From Phragmites australis (Eukaryota > Streptophyta > Magnoliopsida > Poales > Poaceae): 64,000 nucleotides of DNA. Under the pieces are notes generated by a model that made no database searches, was not told the DNA's origin, and saw only the letters and a program-made list of their open reading frames with translations. The stretch spans positions 7,765,501-7,829,500 of the forward strand of contig NC_084939.1 of NCBI RefSeq assembly GCF_958298935.1, written 5' to 3'. Position numbers and translations under genes: made by a program. This document shows positions 55,501 to 64,000 of the stretch, piece after piece. How positions within the stretch are numbered: the stretch's first letter is position 1; every line of letters starts with the position of its first letter.

Positions 55501-58283
55501 ACGCTCCGATCACGTTCAGTATAGCCGATCACCCCTGCAGTACTACAGGCGTGGGGCGACTACCTTTGGTAGTGTCCCCCACCATCTGCAATGTCAAGGT
55601 CGGCAGAGTGCTGATCGATGGGGGCGCAGGCCTCAACCTCCTCTCCAAGGAGGCCTTTGAGAAGCTGCAGGTGCCCTCCAGGCGCCTAAAGCCATCGCTT
55701 GCATTCTGTGGAGTGACACCCGGGCACTCCCTGCCCCTCGGGCAGGTCGAGCTACCCGTAACCTTCGGGAGTCGGGACAACTTCCGCACGAAAAATGTCC
55801 TCTTCGACGTCGTGGAGCTCCCCCTCCCCTACAACGCCATCCTCGGGCGTCCGACGCTCGCCAAATTCATGGTGGCTGCGCACTATGCATATCTCACGGT
55901 CAAGATGTCGGGCCCAGCAGGCCCCATCTCCGTGACTGCCGACTCAGGCGGCGCCGTTTCCTGCGCCGAGCAATTATACATGGCTTTGGTCTCAGCCCAG
56001 ACCGAGGTCGAAGGCTACCCAGGGGGCCCGGGACCCTCTTCATCCAAACCCCGACTCGCCGCCGACGCCTCTGTTCTTACGAAGGAGGTCGTGGTGGGCG
56101 AAGGCGCCTCCCAGGTCGTCCGCATCGGTGGCGACCTGGACGGCAAATAGGAAAGCGCGCTCGTCACCTTCCTCCGGGCTAACGCAGACGTGTTTGCATG
56201 GCAACCGTCCGACATGCCCGGGATCCCTAGGGAGGTGATTGAGCATCACTTGGCTGTGCGCCCGGACGCACGCCCGGTGAAGCAGAAGGTCCGGCGGCAG
56301 GCGCCTGAGCGCCAGGAGTTTATCTGGGAGCAGGTCAGCAAGCTCCTTGACGCCGGATTTATCCGAGAAGTCCTCCACCCCGAGTGGCTGGCGAATCCAG
56401 TTATCATCACAAAGGCCAACGGCAAGCTCCACATATGCGTGGACTACACCGACCTAAATAAGGCTTACCCTAAAGATCCCTTTCCCTTGCCCCGTATAGA
56501 TCAGATTGTAGATGCAACCACGAGATGTGATCTTTTGTGTTTTTTAGATGCAAACTCTGGATATCACCAGATTTGCATGGCCGTAGAGGATGAAGAAAAA
56601 ACTGCTTTTACCACCCCGGTTGGGACTTATTGTTATATGTCAATGCCTTTTGGTTTGCACAATACTGGGTCTTCTTTCCAGCACGCCATTCGCATCACCC
56701 TTGATTCGCAGGTTGGCCGCAACGTCGAGGCCTACATCGACGATCTCGTGGTCAAGTCCCGAGACCGCGCCACCCTGCTCGACGACCTTGCCGAGACTTT
56801 CAACAGTCTCCGCACTACCCGCCTGAAGCTCAACCCCGAGAAGTCTGTCTTCGGGGTACCCGCGGGCAAGCTCCTCGGTTTCTTGGTTTCCAGCCGAGGA
56901 ATCGAGGCCAATCCAGAGAAGATCTGGGCCATCGAGCAGATGCGACCCCCAGCTCGACTCAGGGAGGTTCAGCGTCTCGCCGGCTGCATGGCGGCCCTCG
57001 GGCGCTTCATCTCCAAACTTGGGGAGCGGGGCCTCCCCCTCTTCAAGCTTCTGAAGAAGACCGGTCGTTTCAACTGGACACCGGAGGCCGACCAGGCCTT
57101 CCGCGACTTAAAGAAGTACCTCACCTCACCACCTGTGCTGGTGGCTCCATCCGAAGGCGAGCCGCTACTACTCTACGTATCGGCCACTCCTCAGGTCGTA
57201 AGCATGGTGATGGTGGTGGAGCGCGACGAGTGCGCGGGGCCAGGTGCTGGGTCCCAGCTCCCGGCCGCCCCCGAGCACTCCATCGTCCTCGCGGCTCCCC
57301 TCGAGCAGGGGGTTGAGCCCGAGCACTTGGCTCCGCCAGAGCAGGGGGTCGAGCCCGAGCACTCGGTTCCTCCCAACTAGGGAGTAGAGCCCGAGCACCC
57401 GGTCAGCCCCGACCACGCCGCCGAGCCTAGGGGCTGCGACAGCCCCTCGGGTGAGGCCGCCGTCCGGGCCCGCCGAGTACAGCGACCGGTGTACTTTGTC
57501 AGTGAAGTCCTCCGGGAGGCCAAAACAAGGTACCCTCAAGCTCAGAAGCTGCTCTACGCCGTGCTCATCGCTTCCCGGAAGCTGCGCCACTACTTCCAAG
57601 CGCATAAGGTCTCGGTGGTTACCACGTATCCACTGGGACCCATCCTCCGGAACAGAGAAGGCATCGGGCGTGTTGTCAAGTGGGCGGTGGAGCTAGCGGA
57701 GTTTGACCTACACTTTGTCAGTCGCCAGGCAATCAAAAGCCAGGCGCTCTCTGACTTCGTGGCGGAATGGACACCCGTCCACGAGGTCGTCCCAGAAGAG
57801 ATTTCTACATATCCCGGGCACGATGCGCCCGGGTACTGGATCTTGCACTTCGACGGTTCCCTCTCGCTGAAAGGTGCGGGGGCCGGAGTGGTTCTCACCT
57901 CCCCAACGGGTGAAGAACTCCGATACATCGTGCAGCTGCAGTTCCACGCATCCAACAACATGGCGGAATATGAAGGTCTCGTCGCTCGCCTCCGAGCTGC
58001 GGTGGGCCTCGGGATTCATCGCCTCCTGGTCAAGGGAGACTCCCAGCTGGTGGTCAACCAGGTATTCAAAGAGTACCAGTGCATGGATCCTCAAATGGCG
58101 ACGTACGTGGCAGTAGTCAGGAAGCTGGAGAAGCGCTTCGATGGCCTGGAGCTGCGGCACATCCCTCGCCCCGACAACGCTCTGGCTGACGAGCTCTCCC
58201 GCCTGGCCTCCTCCCGTGCGCGTGTCCCTGCCGGAGTCTTTGAAGAAAGACTCACACGGCCTTCCGTCCTGCCTGCCGAATAG
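55490..58283 (+). pseudogene. Element D protease, reverse transcriptase, RNase H and second RNase H
   Basis: One frame, broken only by nonsense. Protease: VGRVLIDGGAGLNLLS near 55595 and LPYNAILGRPTLAKF. Reverse transcriptase: FIREVLHPEWLANPVI, HICVDYTDLNKAYPKDPFP, and catalytic AYIDDLVVKS (YIDD at 56732-56743). The first RNase H is split by a roughly 70-residue insert of EQGVEPEH-type repeats and resumes at [18 protein letters not shown] second RNase H follows, with Asp in [15 protein letters not shown], Glu in NMAEYEGL, Asp in KGDSQLVV and Asp in [10 protein letters not shown], an arrangement specific to Tat elements. TAG codons at 56148 and 57378 stand where Gln is expected. The segment ends at TAG 58281. 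Confidence 0.9.
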
Positions 58284-59643
58284 GACGAAGGGGAAACATC
58301 GAACTCAATTCAAGGGACCCCGGCGGTGCCCTCAGTGGGAAGCCCCGTCAGGGTGCTGCCGTCCGGCGAGTGCGCTGCACTTGCTGAATGTTCTCAAGAT
58401 GCCTCATGGATGGACAACATCCGAGGGTACTTGAAGGCAAAGTTCCTTCCCGGGGATGAGGCGTCTGCCGAAAGAGTTGCTCGGTAGTCCAAACGTTATG
58501 CCATAGTAGATGGGGATCTCCACCGGCGTAACGTAGGCGGTATTCTCCTGAAATGCATCTCCCGGGCAGAAGGCGGCGAGCTTCTCGCTGAGATCCACGA
58601 GGGCGAGTGCGGTGGCCATGCATCGTTCCGCACGCTGGTCGAGAAGGCCTTCCGGCAAGGTTTCTACTGGCCTACAACCCTCTAGGATGCTTCCGAGCTG
58701 GTTCGGCGTTGCAGAGCGTGCCAGTTCCACGCAAAGCAGATTCACCAGCCAGCTCAGGCTCTTCACACCATCCCCCTGTCATGGCCTTTCGCGGTCTGGG
58801 GGCTGGACATTCTGGGTCCATTCCCCCGAGCAATCGGGGGCTATGAGTACCTCTACGTCGCCATCGACAAATTCACCAAGTGGCCGGAGGCGGTCCCAGT
58901 CATCAAGGTGACCAAGAACACGGTGCTCCAGTTTATCCGCGGCATCACCAGTCGGTTCGGTGTCCCGAACCAGATCATCACCGACAACGGCACCCAGTTC
59001 ACAAGTGCCCTGTTCCGGGACTACTGCGAAGACCTCGGCATCAAGCTCTGCTTCTCCTCCATCGCTCATCCTCGGAGTAACGGGCAAGTTGAGCGTACCA
59101 ACGCAGAGATACTGAAGGGCCTCAAAACCTGAACCTATGACGTGCTCGCAAAGCACGGGAAGAGATTGGTGGACAAGCTGCCCGCCGTGCTATGGGCTAA
59201 TCGGACCACGCCAAGCCGCGCCACCGGGGAGACTCCATTCTTCCTCGTGTACGGCGCTGAGGCGGTCCTCCCCTCCGAGCTCACCCTAGGCTCCCCTCGG
59301 GTGCATGCCTTTTCTGAAGGCGAACAGGAGTAGCAGAGGCGCGACGACGTCGACTACTTAGAGGAGCGCCGGCGGCGTGCCGTCGTCCGGATAGCTCGTT
59401 ACCAGTAAAGTCTGCGGCGCTACCATCAGCGCCACGTCCGGGCCCGGTCTCTCAAAGTAGCGGACCTAGTTCTCCGACTCGTCCAGTCACGCGAAGGAAA
59501 GAATAAGCTATCCCCTATGTGGGAAGGTCCCTTCACTGTGATCGGGGTCCCGCGAGAAGGTTCTTTCAGGCTGGCTGCAGAAGACGGGCAACCGCTCCCC
59601 AACCCATAGAACATCGAGCACCTGCGCAAGTTCTACCCATAGA
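58284..59643 (+). pseudogene. Element D integrase (nonsense-broken)
   Basis: In the same frame as the polymerase. Zinc-binding region: EIHEGECGGHASFRTLVEKA and RRCRACQFHAKQIH. Catalytic residues: Asp in VWGLDILGPFP, Asp in IITDNGTQFTSA and Glu in RSNGQVERTN. A C-terminal domain with ADLVLRLVQ and KLSPMWEGPFTV ends near IEHLRKFYP. Stops at about 58486 (TAG), 58683 (TAG), 59131 (TGA), 59331 (TAG), 59406 (TAA) and 59608 (TAG) can each be explained by one C-to-T or G-to-A change at a Gln, Arg or Trp codon. Catalytic residues remain, but no full protein can be made. Confidence 0.9.
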
Positions 59644-61314
59644 TGGCCATGCTCGCGGCTTAGGTCAACCAGGTCGGGGGCTTCCCCCCGCCCAAGTTGA
59701 CCGGGGGCTACCACTAGCTGGGTAAGTCACCCAACCTTGTAAAAAATTGTCAATTCAGTATGAATATTAATGTGCAATCATATTTCAATTTCGTTTTTCT
59801 GGATTCCATATGTTTAATCTGTCTGGTGAGATGCTCGATTGTGCGAGAAAAGTTCTCTCTCTCATTTTCCCCGCTGATAAAAGAATCTCGACCTGTATGC
59901 GCGCGGGCAGTTGCCGCTAACTTACGTCCGATGTGGTAGGCTATGGTGTTCGGTGTCGTGGCAGGTCTCCGGGCACTACTGAGTCCCTGGGCGCTCTGGG
60001 TAATCCTATCGCTCGAGCTGCTCGAGTAGTCCGGAGCCTAGGCCCCAGGGGCGGGCTGTCGGTGCTCGGTCTGGTCTATCATACTCGGGCGCCACCGAAC
60101 CATAGGACCTCTGGGTTATGCCTCTGTCCGCTCTTGTCCGCCGATCTGGGTATTCGAGAGGTCTCGGGTCGAAAACGAGAGCAGTCTATAGCAAGTACCG
60201 CACTAACAGAGCGCACCAAACAAGGATTTTCTCCATTCCCTCTTAAGTCACAGATCGACAATCAAAGCAAAAGCAGCTCGACCGCGAGGGCCTCGATGCT
60301 TAGATCGCTGCTCGGCCCCAAGGGTCCTCGGGTGGTCCTACCGCTTAAGCATGAGTGGTCGAGATCACCTGACCCCGGGCTCCTCGCGTGCCCCTTGATG
60401 CTCGGGCGCCCCGGCTGAGGGAACCAAGTCCCCTGGCACCTTGAGCTCGGAGCGCACGCCCCTTCTGGATGGGTTGGCCGAAAGGCCGACAGTTGTCCGG
60501 TGAGTGGTTAAATTCAGACGAATTTACATTCAATAATATTTTGTTCCCGAGTCGTCCTCGAGGGCCCTCGTATTTTAATCTGCCTGGTGAGATGGTCTCC
60601 TCGCGCACAAAACCCTACCGTGCGTCCACTTTTTCCTAGAACGACAGAACGGTCCGTAGAAAGGTGTACCGTACGTGCGGTAATGTCTGATCGAAGTCTT
60701 TCATGGTGGTCGTGGTGTTCGGTCCGCTTTCAAGGGCCCCGAGCACTACCGAGTCCCTGAGCGCCCTAGGTAATCCTATCGCTCGAGCCGCTCGAGTAGT
60801 CAGGAGCCTAGGCCTCGGGGGCGAGCTGTCGGTGCTCGGTCCTGTCCGTCTTAAGCCCGGGCACCATCGAACCATGAGGACTTTTGGTCGCATTCCCGCC
60901 CGCACGTGTCTCCGGTCTGCTGGCTGAGTGGTCGCAAGATGGAAAAGTGTTCACCGGTCATGGCATGCTCCGTGCTGGATCGATCTATCTCCCGATAAAG
61001 GAAGTTCGTGTCTTTATCTTTTGACTTAGCCGATGCGGACTCGCGAGGGCTCGAGGGCTGAACGCACCGAGAAGGACGATCGGAACGACTTCATTCTCGG
61101 GGACGGAAAGGTCGGGATCAAACCGACTAAGTACTCCTCGGGGCATCAAGGCAAAACATTAGAAGAAGCGCTAAGTACTCAAGAATACCGGAGTTGCGAG
61201 CCCAAAGAAAAGCTTCCATTATATTTACAAAGGGAATACAAGCATTTCTAAGGAATCACTCCCGTATTTACATCAAGTCAAAGAAAAATGAAAGAAGAAG
61301 AAACTACAAAAAGC
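59644..61314 (+). other. Spacer between pol and antisense ORF of D, with a direct repeat
   Basis: Non-coding. A segment of about 165 bp at 59946-60115 recurs at 60714-60890 in the same orientation (GGTAATCCTATCGCTCGAG, then AGTCCGGAGCCTAGG or a close variant). Both copies contain the palindrome-like CTCGAGCTGCTCGAG or CTCGAGCCGCTCGAG. Short frames over both copies encode the same peptide and are repeat-derived, not genes. Confidence 0.7.
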
Positions 61315-64000
61315 CTAATCGGAGTCTGCGTCAGAGTTGGAATCGTCACGGCCACCCCCGGGGGCTGGCGGCGGCGGCACTTCACGCTTGAAGCCGGCCG
61401 CCACCTCGGTAGCGGTGCTTCGAACCGCTTCCCGGGCGACCTCTTCCTCGGCTTCGATTACTCCTTCCCGAGCTGGTTTCAACGGGAAGTTCGAGTCTCT
61501 GCTCCGGTAGCAGGCCAGGACGTGCTCGGCCACCGCTTGGGCCAAGCCGCGCCTTTCCCGGGCGGCAAGCTCCTGGATGGCCCAGGGCAGCGCCTTGAGG
61601 CGCTCACAGACCTGCTGGAATCCCAGGACGAATCGGCCGGGACCGTCGCCCTTCGACTCCACGACGAGTCGCCCAAGGCCGGCCCTCGCCACGGACCGCC
61701 GCATCCGCGGGAGTGTGTCCTCCAACATATGCTGCAGGCTGGCCCACGCGACAAAAGGCGGCCTCAAGCTTCTCCTTCGCGATCCGCAGCTGCTCCTTGA
61801 GTCCCTGGCCCCCGGTAGCGTCAAAAGAGCCGGTGTCGGGCGCATGGCCGGCGGCCTGCTTCACCTGCGCCGCCAGCTCGGACAGAGCCCGCTCACGGGT
61901 GGTCAGCTCCGCCTCGTGCTTAGCGATCTGCTCCTCCCTGGCAGCGTCCGCTGCCGCCGCCTCGGCAGCCTCACCCTCCCGGCGGGTCAGTAAGTCCTCT
62001 CAGGCGCCCAGGCCCGCCGCCGTAATCTCGGTGTCGAACTCCCGGATGGCGACGTCCTCCTCCCAGCGTCGGAGGTCCCCTTCGATGTCCTGGAGCTCCC
62101 CTGCCTAACGTTGGAGGTTGGCGCGTGTCCGGTCGGTCTCGTCCTCTCGACGGGTTAACTCGGTCTGGAGGTCCTCCGCCGCCCTCTCGCGGCCCGCAAC
62201 CGCCTCCTGCCGCTCCTGCACCTGCCTCTCCCTGGCAAGGGCCTCGGCAGCCTGCTGCCGTGACGCCTTAGCCAGGCGGGCGGCGTCTTCTCGCTCCCGC
62301 GCAACTTCTGCGCTGGCGGTCTCCAAAACTTCCAGCTCCCGCGCGACTTCCGCGCGGGTATCCTCCAAGAACTTCCGCTCCCGCGCGGCCTCCGCGCGAG
62401 CCTCCTCCATGGCGCTTTGTTCCTCCTCGTTGGCGGCGCGCACCACGACGAGGCGGGATTCGAAGGAACGCCAAGCAGTCGTAAGCTGCGCCCTCTCCGT
62501 GGCCAGCGTGGCGCGCTCCGCCTCAAGCTGCGCCACCTCCTCGTCCACCGCTGCGCCCAGCCGCTCGACCGCCACCCGGACGCTCTCGATCACGATCGAG
62601 AGGGGGTCGGCAGGCTGGCCGGGCGCCGGTTGGGCGCTGGGTTCCCCGCGAGCCTCCTCCGGGGGGTTTGGGGTCCCCGAAGGTTGCAACGCCATCATCC
62701 GACCCGGGCTCGGCACGCCCGGGGTAGGTTCGACCGGCGCCGGGCGCTCGGGGGACGGCTGCGTCTCCGCCTCGGCCGCCGCGTCTGCCAGCACCCTCTC
62801 GGCCGCCGCATCCACCGGTCCCAGCAAGGACGTCGCGCCCACCATTTCCGGCTCTGCCGCCGCGTCCGCCAGTTTCGGCACCGCCGCCGCGTCCGTCTGC
62901 CCCATCTCCGCCGCCAGGTCTGCTGGCCTCGGCCCGGCCGCTGCGCTTGCCAGCCCTGGCTCCACCAGCGCGCTCGGCTCAGGGGCTGGCGCCGGCCTCA
63001 GCGCCTCCGGCCGCCCCTGACCCTCAGCGGCGCTCGCAGGCGGCGTGCAGGGGAAAGACGAAGCTTAGTTCGGGCGAAGCACGCCCAAGAAGGAATGAAG
63101 AACAAAACTTACGCGGTCTTGGTCCCTCGGTATTGCCATTTGGCCGCCGGGATCCTGAACTCCGGGCCCGATAGCACCGGCCCAGAGTCCTCCCTCATCC
63201 TCTTCCGCCGGGGGCTCGGCAGGGCCGCCGCGCGATCTCCGAACGAGGCGCGGCTCCAGAACCGGGAACGCCGCCGCTACTGATGGCGACGGCGGGGACT
63301 CCAGCATGGGAATGAAGAGTCGGCGGCGCCTCCTCCTGTGGTGCGACGGCTGCTGCCCGCAGCGGCCCCACCGCTGGCCTGCGGCTCGTCGCTCGCGGCG
63401 CCCGGGCCACCGGTCCGCACCGGACTGCTCGCGGCCCCCTCACTGGCCGCCTCATCCAACCCAGGGAGCTCGGGGGCCTCGGGGCTCCGGCTCCTCGGCC
63501 GGTTGACGAGCCCCTGGGCATCGAATTCCGACAGCTTCGCCTGGATCACCACGCGCTCGGGGTTGGCGCAGAGCGCCATTTCCCTCCACGGGAGCTCCGC
63601 CCGGCTCATGTCCTCCACGCCGGTCACCACTCGGAGCATGCCCCTCAGCTCCACCGGGCCTAGGTCCCAGCTTGCACCGATTTGGGTCCGGGTGATGTCT
63701 TCGGGCCCGGTGTAGAGCCAGCAGGGCCGGGCCCGCTCCCGCAGGGGCGCCAGGCGGCGGCGCAGGAAGTCCGCCACCACCATCACCGAGGTCAGCCCAG
63801 CGTCGTGCAAGAACTTGATGCGCTCGAAGACCGGCTCCAACCTCGCGTCCTCCGGCGGTGGTGCTTCCCATGTCGATTTCTGGGGCTCCGCCGCCACCTC
63901 CGGCAGGGTGAGGCGGTCGTGGGGGTTGACGTCGACGTAGAACCAGTCCTGCCGCCACTCCTCCCATTTGCTTCGTAGCACCTGGGGATGTACCGCTCCC
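61315..64000 (-). pseudogene. Antisense ORF of element D (putative gypsy-type transposon protein), partial
   Basis: Runs on the minus strand from beyond the window end to 61315. N-terminal visible part: WFYVDVNPHDRLTLPEV, FLHDAGLTSVMVVADFLRR and WDLGPVELRGMLRVVTG, which resembles the Pfam family 'putative gypsy type transposon' (Transposase_28) found in antisense ORFs of grass Tat elements. Then come Ala/Pro-rich sequence, a long predicted coiled coil (ERATLATERAQLTTAWRSFE; ARERKFLEDTRAEVAREL), and a C-terminal domain ending GGGRDDSNSDADSD. It has a 96-bp intron (63017-63112), a frameshift near 63300, stops at 62105-62107 (TAG) and 62000-62002 (TGA), and a frameshift near 61760. Function of the family is unknown. 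Confidence 0.82.
63017..63112 (-). other. Intron of the antisense ORF of element D
   Basis: On the minus strand donor GTAAGT after IPRDQDR and acceptor GGTCAG before GRPEALRPAP bound a 96-bp segment. Both flanking codons are in phase 0 and the frames join exactly, while the intron itself contains an in-frame stop. This is strong sequence evidence for a real spliceosomal intron on the strand opposite to pol. Confidence 0.75.

Larger units (their letters stand above)
53065..64000 (+). mobile_element. Ty3/gypsy element D, Tat type, 5' part
   Basis: A plus-strand element that runs off the window. The 5' LTR is 53065-54058 (TGTCGGTGTATCAGGAACC...CCGACA). The primer site TGGCGCGCCAGGTAGGGGGA at 54061 is the form usual in Tat-lineage gypsy elements. 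gag, protease, reverse transcriptase, RNase H, a second RNase H and integrase follow on the plus strand to 59643, then 1.7 kb of non-coding DNA, then a long antisense gene from 61315 to beyond 64000. A second RNase H and an antisense ORF behind pol are both known traits of the Tat lineage. The 3' LTR is not in the window, so target duplication and age cannot be read. Confidence 0.92.

Noticed and set aside
59933..60418. 161-codon frame downstream of D pol
   Set aside because: Half of it repeats at 60703-60927 as a nucleotide direct repeat; no domain recognised.
62118..63020. 300-codon plus-strand Ser/Arg/Ala-rich frame, and the 288-codon frame at 62417-63283
   Set aside because: Opposite-strand shadows in very GC-rich DNA; the minus strand has the coiled-coil protein, a codon-exact intron and a family match.

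Overview
This is repeat-dense nuclear DNA from a plant, almost certainly a grass. I see no bacterial, organellar or viral gene set, no tRNA or rRNA gene, and no complete host gene. Nearly everything that can be identified is transposable-element sequence: at least nine LTR retrotransposons or remnants, two CACTA-type DNA-transposon ends, a MITE candidate and microsatellites. The retrotransposon types are those usual in grass genomes: Ty1/copia elements with DSGA-type protease, integrase, YVDD/YIDD reverse transcriptase and RNase H; a Ty3/gypsy Tat-type element with a second RNase H and an antisense ORF; and a Tekay/Del-type long LTR.

Layout. 1-3951: CACTA-type ends, a low-complexity AAAGTTTT-like stretch, a (CT)n microsatellite and unassigned DNA. 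3957-9013: complete young Ty1/copia element H on the minus strand (295-bp LTRs differing at three positions, 5-bp duplication AGTAA). 9014-14774: unassigned DNA with two possible terminal-exon remnants and, at 13.34-14.65 kb, a minus-strand LTR-like remnant. 14775-22519: complete Ty1/copia element I on the plus strand (1.63/1.66-kb LTRs). 22520-23790: short non-coding stretch with a MITE candidate. 23791-29655: plus-strand Ty1/copia remnant G, split by a 3050-bp solo LTR (25318-28367, duplication TGCCT).

29656-64000 is a nested stack. The oldest layer is minus-strand copia element F (gag 29.64-30.40 kb, LTR 30430-31825, pol from 32329 upward). Its reverse transcriptase is interrupted by gypsy element A (33357-38804, two 837-bp LTRs, duplication GGCTT) and, 233 bp of F further on, by related gypsy element C (LTR 40072-40925). 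Between A and C lies an extra LTR (B, 39038-39832) plus a second copy of the intervening F fragment, which is the product expected from unequal crossing-over between the LTRs of A and C. Element C is itself interrupted twice: by E (41491-52693, minus strand, SIRE/Maximus-like copia, duplication AAGTC) and by D (53065 to beyond the window end, plus strand, gypsy Tat type).

The most informative items are these. E is young (about 11 substitutions between 1.77-kb LTRs) but lacks gag and protease. It carries a long extra ORF behind what looks like its own promoter and intron, and arrays of an imperfect palindrome CCGGATAATCCGG lie upstream of TATA-like boxes both in its LTRs and in front of the extra ORF. 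D carries an antisense ORF with a clear 96-bp phase-0 intron. Across elements I, D, F, A and H, nearly all premature stops can be explained by single C-to-T (or complementary G-to-A) changes, mostly giving TAG, as expected of long-methylated repeats. I found no evidence of a new cellular pathway; the interest is in element architecture and recombination history.
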